Assembly (NCBI RefSeq): GCF_020076305.1
Contig: NZ_JAIQXE010000002.1
Location: forward strand, 682,001 to 746,000
Direction of reading: 5' to 3'
From: Flavihumibacter profundi
GTDB taxonomy: Bacteria > Bacteroidota > Bacteroidia > Chitinophagales > Chitinophagaceae
DNA length: 64,000 bases
Position 1 is the stretch's first letter. Each line of letters begins with the position of its first letter. The notes beneath the pieces are model-generated. The model was given only the letters and a program-made list of their open reading frames with translations. It did no database searches and was not told the DNA's origin. The position numbers and the translations under genes are program-made. Below, piece after piece: positions 53,209-63,123 of this stretch.

Positions 53209-54169
53209 TAGAAATATAAACCTGGTATCTGTCATCATTACTTCCTATAATCATGGCCGTTATATAACAGGCGCCATTGAAAGTGTTTTGAAGCAGTCCT
53301 ATAGCAATATTGAAATTATTGTGGTAGATGATGGTTCGACGGATGATACGGCGGGTATAGTGGGAAAATTTCCCCAGGTAAAATATGTATACCAGGAAAA
53401 CAAGGGACTACCTGCTGCACGGAATACCGGGATAGAAAAAAGTACGGGGGAGTTCCTTGTTTTTCTTGATGCGGATGATTGGCTATTGCCCCAGGCAATT
53501 TCGGTTAATATCGGGTTATTACTGGAAAGGCCGGAACTTGCATTTGTAGCAGGTGCCCACCAATTCTATATTGAAAAGGATAATTTGTTCCAGCCGGTAG
53601 TTAAGGAAAGCCGCGAGGATTATTATTGCCGGCTCCTTGAAGGGAATTTTATCGGAATGCATGCTGCCGTGATGTACCGGAATTGGGTCTTTAAGGAATT
53701 TCGTTATGATCCTTCCCTTAAAACCTGTGAAGATTATGACCTGTACCTAAGGATAGTACGGAAATACCCCATGCATTACCACCAGGAGATCATAACTGTT
53801 TACCGGATTCATGATACCAATATGTCCGGGGAAAGTAAAAACATGCTGGAAGGTGCCCTGCGGGTACTTAAACGGCAGGAGAAAATTATTTCAACGGAAA
53901 AGGAAAAGCAAAGTCTCCGGAAAGGTGTCCTGAATTTCAGTTCATTTTACATGGAAAAACTGGAGAAAAGCTTTTACCTGCGCTTATATTATACAGGGCA
54001 AAATATTGGGTTGGAAGAGTTGCTTTACCTGAAAAAGCATGATGCCGGAATTTTCGGCAGGTTTTGCCAGCATAACCTGGCGTACTTACTGGAACATCCG
54101 GAACGGGTTAAGGTTAGAGGCTGGCGCAGGTTTATCCCCAAAAAGTCACAATTAAAATCCCTGGTTTAA
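53189..54169 (+). CDS. GT2 glycosyltransferase
   Basis: The 326-residue GT2 enzyme has VSVIITSYNHGRYITGAI, VVDDGSTDDT and LDADD as the metal motif. Its C-terminal half is rich in charged residues and has no obvious membrane helix. It starts with GTG at 53189, inside the end of the permease gene, so the two are probably co-translated. It closes the second glycan locus; a 111-base gap with an inverted repeat follows. Confidence 0.88.
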   Translation: MSLNWPDRNINLVSVIITSYNHGRYITGAIESVLKQSYSNIEIIVVDDGSTDDTAGIVGKFPQVKYVYQENKGLPAARNTGIEKSTGEFLVFLDADDWLLPQAISVNIGLLLERPELAFVAGAHQFYIEKDNLFQPVVKESREDYYCRLLEGNFIGMHAAVMYRNWVFKEFRYDPSLKTCEDYDLYLRIVRKYPMHYHQEIITVYRIHDTNMSGESKNMLEGALRVLKRQEKIISTEKEKQSLRKGVLNFSSFYMEKLEKSFYLRLYYTGQNIGLEELLYLKKHDAGIFGRFCQHNLAYLLEHPERVKVRGWRRFIPKKSQLKSLV

Positions 54170-54208
54170 AAATGTCCTTATTTTTTTGCAGGTATCTGTT
54201 TTCTTCCT

Positions 54209-54237
54209 ACTTTAACGTTTTAGTTAAACGTTAAAGT
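54209..54237 (+). promoter_or_regulatory. Perfect 12-bp inverted repeat upstream of inositol operon (candidate operator)
   Basis: ACTTTAACGTTT (54209-54220) and AAACGTTAAAGT (54226-54237) are exact inverted arms around TAGTT. Each arm contains AACGTT. It lies 43 bases before the first inositol gene. The form suits a LacI- or DeoR/GntR-type operator, since each is common on sugar operons, but no regulator gene is in the window. No T-run follows, so a terminator is less likely. A CCCGGG-TTG-CCCGGG repeat lies just downstream, near 54246-54260. Confidence 0.5.
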
Positions 54238-54280
54238 AACTGTCACCCGGGTTGCCCGGGGGTTACCACTTTCTACCGAT

Positions 54281-55237
54281 ATGCTTGTATCTCCTGCCTT
54301 GTTATACCAACATTGCTATGGCCGTTATGCCATTGCCGCTGTAAATGTTTTTACTATGGAGCAGGTGCATGGCCTGTTTGCCGCAGCGCAAAAATTCCAG
54401 TCACCGGTAATAGTACAAATCACCCCTGCCGCCCGCAACTATGCCCATCCGGCCATGCTCATGGCCATGGTAAAAGCAGCGGAGACAATTTATCCCGATA
54501 CGGTCTACGCAATCCACCTTGATCACGGTACTGAGCCGCATGCTTTTGATGCTATCGGGCAGGGATATACATCAGTAATGATCGATGCATCGCACGATCC
54601 GTTTGAAAAGAATATTGCCCGCACTAAAGCCGTGGTGGAAAAAGCACACGAACGGCAGGTGGTTGTTGAAGCAGAACTCGGGGTGCTGAGCGGAGTTGAA
54701 GATGACCTGGAAATTGCCGATAAAGACGCACTCTATACCAATCCGAAGCAGGCAAAGGAATTTGTTGAACGCTCCGGTTGCGACAGCCTTGCCATTGCAG
54801 TGGGTACCAGTCATGGTGCCTATAAATTCAGCGGCGGGCAAGGCATCCAGTTTCATATACTGGAAAAAATACAGCAGGAATTGCCCGGGTATCCATTGGT
54901 GTTACATGGCAGTTCACTGGTTGATAAAAATGAAGTGGCCCTCATTAATAAATACGGCGGCAATTTAAAAGAAGATGCAGCAGGGGTAACAGATGCAGAA
55001 TTGCAGCAGTCCATCAAATATGGAATTTGTAAAGTGAATATTGCCACGGACCTGCGGTTACTGTGGACAAGGATACACCGCGAGTTTTTTTCGGGCACGC
55101 CTGAATTGTTCGACCCGGTTATCCCCGGAAAAAAATATATGGAAGCCTATACTGAATTTATAGGTAAACGCTTTGCCGTTTTGGGTTCAGCCGGCAAAGC
55201 CTCATCATTTAAATCAACTCATCATGCGCAGAAGTAA
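54281..55237 (+). CDS. iolJ: Class II aldolase, probable 6-phospho-5-dehydro-2-deoxy-D-gluconate aldolase (IolJ-like)
   Basis: The 318-residue protein has IHLDHGTEPH with catalytic Asp81 and zinc ligand His82, the acidic VEAELGVLSGVEDD, IAVGTSHGAYKF, and LVLHGSS. These are the class II fructose-bisphosphate aldolase marks. Heading the inositol operon, it should cleave DKGP to malonate semialdehyde and dihydroxyacetone phosphate. Fructose-bisphosphate or tagatose-bisphosphate aldolase is the alternative. The next gene overlaps its 3' end by 14 bases. Confidence 0.82.
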   Translation: MLVSPALLYQHCYGRYAIAAVNVFTMEQVHGLFAAAQKFQSPVIVQITPAARNYAHPAMLMAMVKAAETIYPDTVYAIHLDHGTEPHAFDAIGQGYTSVMIDASHDPFEKNIARTKAVVEKAHERQVVVEAELGVLSGVEDDLEIADKDALYTNPKQAKEFVERSGCDSLAIAVGTSHGAYKFSGGQGIQFHILEKIQQELPGYPLVLHGSSLVDKNEVALINKYGGNLKEDAAGVTDAELQQSIKYGICKVNIATDLRLLWTRIHREFFSGTPELFDPVIPGKKYMEAYTEFIGKRFAVLGSAGKASSFKSTHHAQK

Positions 55238-56111
55238 AAAGTATCCCCTGGTAAGTGAAGGCACTGAGGGGTTTGGCGTGTACCAGCAGGTTTTGGCCAA
55301 GGATGCGGGCTGGCAGCACCTGAATATGGAAGCCCGGCTTATGAAAAAAGGTGAAGTATGGCAGGGTGAAACCGGCGATAATGAATATGCCATTATTTTA
55401 TTAAGCGGGAACTATTCAGTTGTTACAGATAAGGGAAGCTGGCAAACGACCAATGGCCGGACCAGTGTATTCAAGGGGATAGCACACACATTGTACCTGC
55501 CAAGGCATACCAGTTTTTCGCTTACGGCTACCAGCGATGTGCTCGATATCTCTTACGGTTGGACAGCCAGTGATATGGATTTCCCGGCCCGGTTTAAGAC
55601 ACCAGAGGAAGCCGCCATAGAAATCCGGGGTGGTGACAATGCAACCCGGCAAATCAACAGCCTGGTGGAACCGGGATTTGCCTGCCAGAAAATTATTGCC
55701 GTTGAAGTATATACCCCTTCCGGCAACTGGAGTTCCTTTCCCGCGCATAAGCATGATGAAAGAAAGGTAGATACCAATGGGAACGTCCTTGAAGCCAACC
55801 TGGTAGAAACTTATTTCTACAAAATAGAAAAGCCCGAAGGCTTTGCCATCCAGCAGGTATATAATGATGACCGCAGCCTGGATGAAATCATGAAAGTGAA
55901 AAACAATGATGTCGTGCTGGTGCCAAAAGGCTATCACCCAGTTGTAGCCGGGCATGGCTACCATTGTTATTACCTGAATTTCCTGGCCGGCAGTGACCAG
56001 TCACTGGCGAATACACCAGATCCCGACCAGGTATGGATTTTTAATTCCTGGAAGGGAAAGGATCCGCGCATCCCCCTCGTAACAGCAGCAATGAACACGC
56101 CGTCCTTATAA
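55224..56111 (+). CDS. iolB: 5-deoxy-glucuronate isomerase
   Basis: The protein begins MRRSKKYPLVSEGTEGFG at the ATG 55224 and has 295 residues; a longer frame from 55173 lies inside the aldolase gene. It is a bicupin. FPAHKHDERK carries the metal ligands and PKGYHPVVAGHGYHCYYLN is the second-cupin region typical of IolB. The enzyme isomerises 5-deoxy-glucuronate to 5-dehydro-2-deoxy-gluconate. It sits between the aldolase and the kinase for the next steps. Confidence 0.92.
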   Translation: MRRSKKYPLVSEGTEGFGVYQQVLAKDAGWQHLNMEARLMKKGEVWQGETGDNEYAIILLSGNYSVVTDKGSWQTTNGRTSVFKGIAHTLYLPRHTSFSLTATSDVLDISYGWTASDMDFPARFKTPEEAAIEIRGGDNATRQINSLVEPGFACQKIIAVEVYTPSGNWSSFPAHKHDERKVDTNGNVLEANLVETYFYKIEKPEGFAIQQVYNDDRSLDEIMKVKNNDVVLVPKGYHPVVAGHGYHCYYLNFLAGSDQSLANTPDPDQVWIFNSWKGKDPRIPLVTAAMNTPSL

Positions 56112-56132
56112 GCAAATGAAAAAAATATTTTA

Positions 56133-57131
56133 ATGGATATATTAACTATTGGCAGGTCTTCCATCGATTTATATTCCCAGGATATCGGGGCTGATTTTGT
56201 GGATATCACCGGCTTTAATGCCTTCGTTGGCGGGTCGCCGTTGAACATTGCCGTAGGCGCGCAACGCCTGGGCCTGAAGACAGCCTTGCTGACTGCAGTT
56301 GGACAGGATAAGGTAGGGGATTTTATCCTGCATTTCCTGGATAAAGAAGGCGTGAATACTTCATTCATACCAAAAGTACCTGATGCAAGGACCAGTGCTG
56401 TGGTTTTAGGTATTGAACCACCCGACCGTTTCCCGCTGGTATATTACCGTGATAATGCTGCCGATACGCGTATAACCATTGATGATGTTATAAAAGCCGG
56501 GATTAAAAATTTCAGGCTGGTTGAAATTTCTGGTACTGCTTTGAATAAGGAGCCTTCACGCAGTGCTGTTTTCTATGCTGTTGAACAGGCCGCTGAGCAA
56601 GGCGTGCAGGTTGTGCTGGATATTGATTTCCGGGCAGACCAATGGTCCGATATACGTTCATTCGGATTGATGGTAAGGGCTATTTTGCCTAAGGTTGATA
56701 TTGCACTGGGTACTGAAGAAGAAGTGCTTGCGGCAACCCTTGTAGATACCGCTTCAGTTGCCATTGCGCACCAGCAGATTTCAGCACCAGAAGTAAAAGG
56801 TGACCTGCAATCAGCCATACAAAAAATATTGAATACCGGGGTGAAAGTACTGGTGGTGAAAAAAGGTTCGAAAGGAGTTACGATTTATAAGAAAGGCGAA
56901 GCTCCTGTAGATGTACCCGGATTTCCAGTGGAGGTTTTAAATGTGCTGGGTGCAGGTGATGCATTTGCAAGCGGGTTTATTTATGGCCATCTGCAGGGAT
57001 GGGACTTATACAAAGCCTGCCGCATGGGGAATGCAAGCGGGGCATGGGTGGTCCAAAAACCAGGCTGTGCAAATGATATGCCTTCCCTGCAGGATGTAAT
57101 GGCATTGGTTGAATCCAGGGGTGGATTTTAA
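56133..57131 (+). CDS. iolC: 5-dehydro-2-deoxygluconokinase
   Basis: The 332-residue PfkB-family kinase has an N-terminal sugar-binding part with FVGGSPLNIAVGAQRLG and the PfkB signature LGAGDAFASGFIYG (272-285), with Asp276 as catalytic base. Its product, 5-dehydro-2-deoxy-gluconate 6-phosphate, is the substrate of the IolJ-like aldolase. It has no C-terminal aldolase-like fusion, which some proteobacterial IolC proteins carry. It starts 21 bases after iolB. Confidence 0.93.
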   Translation: MDILTIGRSSIDLYSQDIGADFVDITGFNAFVGGSPLNIAVGAQRLGLKTALLTAVGQDKVGDFILHFLDKEGVNTSFIPKVPDARTSAVVLGIEPPDRFPLVYYRDNAADTRITIDDVIKAGIKNFRLVEISGTALNKEPSRSAVFYAVEQAAEQGVQVVLDIDFRADQWSDIRSFGLMVRAILPKVDIALGTEEEVLAATLVDTASVAIAHQQISAPEVKGDLQSAIQKILNTGVKVLVVKKGSKGVTIYKKGEAPVDVPGFPVEVLNVLGAGDAFASGFIYGHLQGWDLYKACRMGNASGAWVVQKPGCANDMPSLQDVMALVESRGGF

Positions 57132-57186
57132 TAAGGATGATACCCGAATAACAATAAACAGTTTTACAATAATAAAATAACAGGCT

Positions 57187-59049
57187 ATGGCCATCAAAAC
57201 CAAACGATTAACCACTGCGCAGGCAACCATCTTGTTTTTACAAAACCAGTATGTATCCCGCGATGGAAAGGAACAGCCATTTTTTGCCGGATGCTTTGGC
57301 ATATTCGGTCACGGGAATGTTGCAGGCATCGGGCAGGCATTAGCGCAATACCCATCCTTTAAATATTACCAGTGCCGCAATGAACAGGCGATGGTCCATT
57401 CCGCCATTGCCTATGCCAAAACAAAAAACCGCCTGGGCGCTTTTGCCTGCACCACATCAATTGGTCCGGGTGCAACCAATATGATCACCGGGGCAGCAAC
57501 GGCGACCATTAACCGTATTCCCGTCCTGCTGCTGCCAGGAGATATTTTTGCCACAAGGCAGGTAGCGCCAGTGTTACAGCAACTGGAAGCCAATTATTCA
57601 CAGGATATTTCGGTGAATGATTGCTTTAAGCCCGTATCAAAATACTGGGACAGGATCAATCGTCCCGAGCAAATTATTACTGCGTTGCCGGAAGCGATGC
57701 GGGTACTCACCTCACCGGTAGAAACCGGGGCTGTAACCCTTTGCATGCCACAGGATGTACAGGCAGAAGCCTTTGATTTTCCTGCCAGCCTATTCGAGAA
57801 AAGGGTATGGCCCGTGCAACGCCTTCGTCCAGATAAGCAGGCATTGCTAAAAGCGGTAGCAGCCATCAAAGACGCCAAAAAACCGATAATCATAGCAGGT
57901 GGTGGTGTGCTGTATAGTGAAGCAAGCGCTGAGTTGAAAAAATTAGTGAATGCAACCGGCATTCCTGTTGCAGAAACCTTTGCCGGTAAAGGAAGCCTTC
58001 GATATGATGAGCCGCAAAACTTAGGTGCAGCGGGCGTTACAGGCACCCCGGGAGCAATTGCAATGGCTGCAGCAGCTGATGTGGTCATCGGCATCGGAAC
58101 CCGGTACAGTGATTTTACCACCATTTCAGAAGCAGCGTTTCAGAATAAGTCGGTAAAGTTTGTCAATATTAATGTGGCTGAGTTTGATGCATTCAAACAT
58201 TCAGCAATTCCGCTGGTGGGTGATGCCAGGGAAGTTTTGAAAGAACTGAATTCATTGCTGAAAGATTATAAAGTACCTGCTGCATATCGCACACAAGTTG
58301 TGAGATACAATAAGGAGTGGGATGAGAAAGTGGAATCCGTTTACAGGTATAGTCATGGTGTACCCATGAGCCAGGGTGAAATCATTGGCGCTGTAAATTC
58401 CGCCAGTGCGGATAAGGACATCGTGTTATGCGCTGCCGGAAGTTTACCCGGCGACCTGCACAAACTATGGCGGACAAGGGATCCCAAAGGATTCCACCTG
58501 GAATACGGATACTCCTGCATGGGCTATGAAATTGCAGGCGGGCTTGGCGCCAAGATGGCCGATCCTTCCAGGGAAGTGTATGTGATGGTAGGAGATGGCA
58601 GTTACCTGATGCTGTCGCAGGAAATTATTACTTCCATCCAGGAAGGTATAAAGCTCACGATAATACTCATCAACAATAATGGTTATGCCAGTATTGGAGG
58701 ATTATCAGCATCGCTTGGAACCGAAGGTTTCGGCACAAGGTACCTGTACAGGAACCCTAAGACCGGGCAACTAAATGGTAAGCCATTGCCCGTTGATTTG
58801 GCCGCAAATGCAGCCAGTATGGGAGCAACCGTAATTAAGGCAGAAAATATAGCAGCGTTGAAAACCGCATTGGAAGAGGCGAAAAAGATGACAAAGACTA
58901 CAGTGATTTATGTGGAAGCAGACCGCGAGCACCGTGTTGGCGGTTATGCATGGTGGGAAGTGCCTGTTGCAGAGGTGTCATCCAGTAAAAAAGTAAAAGA
59001 AGCCTACGCGAAGCTGGCAAAAAACAAAAGCACACAGAAGAATTATTAA
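57187..59049 (+). CDS. iolD: 3D-(3,5/4)-trihydroxycyclohexane-1,2-dione hydrolase
   Basis: This 620-residue thiamine diphosphate enzyme has the proton-relay Glu66 in YYQCRNEQAMVH. The C-terminal TPP-binding motif starts with GDG at 469-471 and ends with the NNNGY segment about 30 residues later. It hydrolyses the ring-opened diketo-inositol to 5-deoxy-glucuronate. The start ATG at 57187 follows a 55-base gap after iolC. Length and motifs are normal for IolD. Confidence 0.95.
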   Translation: MAIKTKRLTTAQATILFLQNQYVSRDGKEQPFFAGCFGIFGHGNVAGIGQALAQYPSFKYYQCRNEQAMVHSAIAYAKTKNRLGAFACTTSIGPGATNMITGAATATINRIPVLLLPGDIFATRQVAPVLQQLEANYSQDISVNDCFKPVSKYWDRINRPEQIITALPEAMRVLTSPVETGAVTLCMPQDVQAEAFDFPASLFEKRVWPVQRLRPDKQALLKAVAAIKDAKKPIIIAGGGVLYSEASAELKKLVNATGIPVAETFAGKGSLRYDEPQNLGAAGVTGTPGAIAMAAAADVVIGIGTRYSDFTTISEAAFQNKSVKFVNINVAEFDAFKHSAIPLVGDAREVLKELNSLLKDYKVPAAYRTQVVRYNKEWDEKVESVYRYSHGVPMSQGEIIGAVNSASADKDIVLCAAGSLPGDLHKLWRTRDPKGFHLEYGYSCMGYEIAGGLGAKMADPSREVYVMVGDGSYLMLSQEIITSIQEGIKLTIILINNNGYASIGGLSASLGTEGFGTRYLYRNPKTGQLNGKPLPVDLAANAASMGATVIKAENIAALKTALEEAKKMTKTTVIYVEADREHRVGGYAWWEVPVAEVSSSKKVKEAYAKLAKNKSTQKNY

Positions 59050-59070
59050 TCAAATAAAACCAGCCCAGAA

Positions 59071-60645
59071 ATGAATCAGGCTCTGCTAACGTTTGTCTTG
59101 TTTACGGTTTTTGTAGGAATCTATTCCTGGTACAAAATGCGCAAGGAAAAATTCGGATCCGCCACCAGTTATTTTTTAGGCGGCCGAAGTCTTGGTGCAC
59201 CCTTGATTGCCATATCCATGTTGTTAACCAATATTTCCACGGAACAACTGGTAGGTATGAACGGGTCATCTTACAAGAACGGGTTTATTGTAATGGCCTG
59301 GGAGGTAACGAGTGCTATAGCGCTGGTCATTGGTGCCGTTTATTTCATTCCCCGGTATTTAAAAATGGGACTAACCACCATTCCCCAGTACCTCGAATTG
59401 CGTTTCGATAAATCAACACATACCATAGTAAACCTTTTGTTGATTGTTTCTTTTGTCGTTACGCTATTACCAGTTGTTTTATATACTGGCGCACTCAACT
59501 TTGAAACATTGTTTGATATTTCAAAAATGTTCAACATTACCCGGGACCAGTCGATCTGGTACCTGATTGTTATTATTGGTGTTTTGGGTTCAGTGTATGC
59601 TACGTTTGGCGGACTAAAAGCGGTTGCTTATTCTGATGCAATTTATGGCATCGGGTTATTCATTGGCGGTTTAATGGTTCCGGTATTCGCATTGATGCAG
59701 ATTGGCCATAATGATATTGGAGAGGGACTGAGCAAGGTCTACACATCAGCACCGGAAAAATTCAATTCTATTGGTAGCAGTACTTCAGTTTTGCCATTCA
59801 GTACACTATTCACCGGACTGGTGGTGAACCAGATATATTTCTGGTGTATGAACCAGGTGATTGTTCAGCGGGCCCTGGGTGCCTCAAATTTAAAGGAAGC
59901 CCAAAAAGGCTTCCTTATCATGGGCCTGTTTAAAATATTAATGCCCATTATTATTGTATTGCCTGGTGTAATTGGCTTTTATTATTTCAAGGATACCCTG
60001 TTTGCCAACCAGGATACTGTTTATCCTGAACTGGTGAAAAAAGTATTGCCAATAAGCCTTGTAGGTTTTTTTGCTGCAGTAGTAATGGGTACCGTGCTAA
60101 GTACATTGAACGGTGTGTTGAATAGTGCTGCAACTTTATTTAGTATTGGCGTATATAAACGGCAAATTGACCCGGCAGCCAATGATAAAAAACTGGTCAG
60201 GATAGGTAAAATGACCTCACTTACCCTGGCGGTATGTGCAATGGGACTGGCCCCGTTGGTGGCTAAAGCCCCGGAAGGAATGTACCAGCTATTACAACAA
60301 TTGAACGGGATATTCTTTATCCCAATTGCTTCTATATTAATTGGCGGTTTCTTCATCAAAAGTATTTCAGCCCAGGGTGCCAAGGCAGCTATTTTTACAG
60401 GCCTGGCATTTTATATCCTCACTTCATTTGTGTTTAAAGTGAACCTGCATTTTATCCATGTATGGGGCATTGAATTCCTGCTGAATATCGGGGTGATGCT
60501 TGCTGTATCTGCTGTGTACAAAAATAAAAACCAATACACTCCTACATATACCGGTGAAGTGGAAATAACGCCCTGGAAGTACACAAAACCTGTATCAATA
60601 TTTTTAATAATTGTTACTGTACTTGTATTTTATTTATTGAGTTAA
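59071..60645 (+). CDS. Sodium:solute symporter (SSS family), probable inositol transporter
   Basis: The 524-residue protein has about 13 hydrophobic segments and starts like SLC5/SSS proteins. SATSYFLGGRSLGAPLIAIS and LLTNISTEQLVGMNGSSYKNG are family landmarks, and TIPQYLELRFD follows. It should use the sodium gradient to import a sugar or inositol. Operon position, between iolD and iolA, points to inositol as substrate. That is inference, since SSS specificity cannot be read from these motifs. Bacillus uses MFS transporters for the same task. Confidence 0.85.
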   Translation: MNQALLTFVLFTVFVGIYSWYKMRKEKFGSATSYFLGGRSLGAPLIAISMLLTNISTEQLVGMNGSSYKNGFIVMAWEVTSAIALVIGAVYFIPRYLKMGLTTIPQYLELRFDKSTHTIVNLLLIVSFVVTLLPVVLYTGALNFETLFDISKMFNITRDQSIWYLIVIIGVLGSVYATFGGLKAVAYSDAIYGIGLFIGGLMVPVFALMQIGHNDIGEGLSKVYTSAPEKFNSIGSSTSVLPFSTLFTGLVVNQIYFWCMNQVIVQRALGASNLKEAQKGFLIMGLFKILMPIIIVLPGVIGFYYFKDTLFANQDTVYPELVKKVLPISLVGFFAAVVMGTVLSTLNGVLNSAATLFSIGVYKRQIDPAANDKKLVRIGKMTSLTLAVCAMGLAPLVAKAPEGMYQLLQQLNGIFFIPIASILIGGFFIKSISAQGAKAAIFTGLAFYILTSFVFKVNLHFIHVWGIEFLLNIGVMLAVSAVYKNKNQYTPTYTGEVEITPWKYTKPVSIFLIIVTVLVFYLLS

Positions 60646-60669
60646 TGAAGCCTTTAAAATAATTGATTT

Positions 60670-62142
60670 ATGAAAATCTTACAGAATTACATCAACGGAC
60701 AATGGGTGGACAGCAATAGTACTGAAACCGCCAATGTAGTTAATCCGGCTACACAGGAAGTGCTGGCCAGGGTTCCTTATGGCAGCGAAACCAGGAAGGA
60801 TATTGACCTTGCTGTAAACGCAGCCCAACAGGCATACCTTGAATGGAAGAATGTGCCGGTGCTGAAAAGGATACAGCCGTTGTTTAAACTGAAACAGTTG
60901 CTGGAAGAAAACCGTGATGAAATCAGTCGCCTTATAACCCTGGAATGTGGTAAAACACTGGCTGAGTCAAATGGTGAAATACAGCGGGCAATTGAGAATG
61001 TGGAAGTGGCCTGCGGTACGCCCATGCTGATGCAAAGCGAGTTCCTGGAAAACGTAGCAACTGGTATTGATGAGTTCATGATCCGCCAGCCATTAGGTGT
61101 AACGGCATGTATCGCGCCATTTAATTTCCCGGCAATGATCAGTTTTTGGTTCCTGCCTTATGCAATCGCAACCGGCAATGCCATGATCGTTAAGCCTTCA
61201 GAGAAAGTGCCGCTGACGATGATGAAAATATTTGAATTGTTAAGCCAGCTGGATTTGCCAAAAGGGGTGATCAATATGGTGCATGGCGGAAAAGCATCAG
61301 TTGATGGTTTGCTGGAGCATCCCCTGGTGAAATCGATCAGTTTTGTAGGCAGCACCCCGGTTGCCAGGTATATATATGCAACCGGAACGGCCAATGGTAA
61401 AAGGGTCCAGGCCCAGGGTGGCGCAAAAAATCCAGTTGTGATTTTGCCGGATGCTGATATTGAAATGACTTCGCAGATCATCACCGACAGTGTATATGGT
61501 TGCGCCGGCCAGCGTTGCCTTGCTGCTTCCGTGGTAATTACGGTTGAAGATAACGGCAAGATCAAGGAATCCCTGTATGAAGCTGCCAAAGCGAGGTCTG
61601 TTGGTTATGGCTTAAATGCAGGCATTGATATGGGCCCGGTAATCAGTCCGGAAAGTAAGTCCCGGATTGAACACCTGGTGGATAAAGGCGTAGCAGAAGG
61701 CGCAAACGTTTTGCTTGATGGCAGGAATAAAAAAATCAGTGGTTTCGAGCAGGGGAATTTCATCAGTCCCACGATCCTGGAAAACATTTCACTTTCCGGT
61801 GAGCTGATCAAGACTGAAATATTTGGCCCGGTAATGAGCCTCCTGCACATGAAAACTGTTGATGAAGCCATAGCGTTTATAAATAGCGGCGTTTATGGCA
61901 ATATGGCCTGCCTGTTTACCAATAGTGGCAGCAATGCCCGGAAATTCCGCAATGAAGTAATGGCGGGCAACGTAGGCATCAACATTGGTATTGCCGCTCC
62001 CATGGCCCAGTTCCCATTCAGTGGCTGGAAGGATAGCTTCTTTGGCGACCTGCATGGACAAGGCAAGCATGCCATTGAATTCTTTACCCAAACAAAAATT
62101 GTGGTGGAACGCTGGCCGAAAGAATGGGCAAGAAAATTCTAA
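60670..62142 (+). CDS. iolA: CoA-acylating malonate/methylmalonate semialdehyde dehydrogenase
   Basis: The 490-residue aldehyde dehydrogenase has catalytic Cys283 in [10 protein letters not shown] and the GGAKNP block (250-255) that replaces the usual glutamate general base. This is a mark of the MmsA/IolA group. It oxidises malonate semialdehyde to acetyl-CoA, carbon dioxide and NADH, the last step of inositol breakdown. A role in valine degradation (MmsA) is the alternative, but the operon argues for IolA. It starts 24 bases after the symporter gene. Confidence 0.92.
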   Translation: MKILQNYINGQWVDSNSTETANVVNPATQEVLARVPYGSETRKDIDLAVNAAQQAYLEWKNVPVLKRIQPLFKLKQLLEENRDEISRLITLECGKTLAESNGEIQRAIENVEVACGTPMLMQSEFLENVATGIDEFMIRQPLGVTACIAPFNFPAMISFWFLPYAIATGNAMIVKPSEKVPLTMMKIFELLSQLDLPKGVINMVHGGKASVDGLLEHPLVKSISFVGSTPVARYIYATGTANGKRVQAQGGAKNPVVILPDADIEMTSQIITDSVYGCAGQRCLAASVVITVEDNGKIKESLYEAAKARSVGYGLNAGIDMGPVISPESKSRIEHLVDKGVAEGANVLLDGRNKKISGFEQGNFISPTILENISLSGELIKTEIFGPVMSLLHMKTVDEAIAFINSGVYGNMACLFTNSGSNARKFRNEVMAGNVGINIGIAAPMAQFPFSGWKDSFFGDLHGQGKHAIEFFTQTKIVVERWPKEWARKF

Positions 62143-62182
62143 TGGGGAGCAACAAAAAAGAAGAAATAAATAAACGAATAAT

Positions 62183-63091
62183 ATGAAGAAAATAAAAATT
62201 GCCAATGCGCCTTGTAGCTGGGGTGTATTAGAATTTGAATTGGAAGGCGAGGCGATGGGCTACCAGCAGGTATTGGATGAAATTGCCGCGACGGGTTATG
62301 CCGGTACAGAATTGGGAGATTGGGGATTTATGCCAACTGACCCTGGCCAGTTGCGAGCAGCTATCCAGCAAAGGAACCTGGAACTTTTGGGTGCTTTTGT
62401 TCCGGTGGCTTTGTCAGATGAATCGGCCCATGCTGAAGGAATTGAACGCGCGTTAAAGACTGCCGGGTTGATGCATGGCGCGGGATATGCAGATGCCTTT
62501 ATAGTATTGGCAGATAACAATGGAACAGTCCCTGAGAGAACCCGCAATGCAGGCAGGGTCCAGGCAGGCCAATTGTTGCCATTAGCGCAATACAAAACAA
62601 TTGCAAAAGGTGCAGACGCATTGGCTTTGGCAGTAAAGGAAAAATATGGCATGCGTACTGTATTTCACCACCATGGTGCAGGTTATGTTGAGACCCCGCA
62701 GGAAATTGACTGGTTGCTGGAGTTTACAGATCCGCAATTGGTGGGATTGTGTTTCGATACCGGCCATTACCGTTTGGGTGGTGGTGCAGATCCTTTAGCC
62801 GCCCTGGAAAAGTATTATTCCCGGGTTTGGCATGTGCATTTCAAGGATTTCAATCCTGAAGTTGCCATGATGTCTGCAGTTAATAACTGGGATTATTTTG
62901 AATCAGTCAGGAATGGTATTTTCTGCGAACTGGGAAAAGGAGATGTTCCCTTTGAAGCCATCAGCAAGTTCCTGGACAGCAGGAACTACGAAGGCTGGAT
63001 TGTTGTGGAACAGGATGTTTTACCCGGTATGGGAGCGCCGAAAGTTTGTGCGCAACATAACCGTGATTTCCTGAAAAGTATCGGCCTATAA
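62183..63091 (+). CDS. iolE: Inosose dehydratase-like TIM-barrel protein (IolE-like)
   Basis: The 302-residue protein belongs to the xylose-isomerase-like (AP endonuclease 2) family. It starts KIKIANAPCSWGVLEFE and has FHHHGAGYVETPQEIDWLL, GLCFDTGHYRLGG and WHVHFKDF, with the metal-binding Glu/His/Asp set typical of IolE. The C-terminal IVVEQDVL is also a match. It should dehydrate scyllo-inosose to diketo-inositol. IolI-type isomerase is the alternative. iolG follows after 32 bases. Confidence 0.88.
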   Translation: MKKIKIANAPCSWGVLEFELEGEAMGYQQVLDEIAATGYAGTELGDWGFMPTDPGQLRAAIQQRNLELLGAFVPVALSDESAHAEGIERALKTAGLMHGAGYADAFIVLADNNGTVPERTRNAGRVQAGQLLPLAQYKTIAKGADALALAVKEKYGMRTVFHHHGAGYVETPQEIDWLLEFTDPQLVGLCFDTGHYRLGGGADPLAALEKYYSRVWHVHFKDFNPEVAMMSAVNNWDYFESVRNGIFCELGKGDVPFEAISKFLDSRNYEGWIVVEQDVLPGMGAPKVCAQHNRDFLKSIGL

Positions 63092-63123
63092 ATAAAATAA
63101 AGTCTTATAACAATTACCAGTAT

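Noticed and set aside
54243-54262. CCCGGG-TTG-CCCGGG as a terminator of the second glycan locus
   Set aside because: The stem is only 6 bp with a 3-base loop and no T-run follows, so terminator function is not supported.
57594-58124. Long minus-strand open frame of 176 residues inside iolD
   Set aside because: It lies wholly within a well-supported coding gene, has low-complexity Ala/Ser-rich sequence and no family motif. It is a shadow frame of a G+C-rich gene.
61158-61589. Minus-strand open frame of 143 residues inside iolA
   Set aside because: It is a shadow of the dehydrogenase gene, without a start context or motif of its own.
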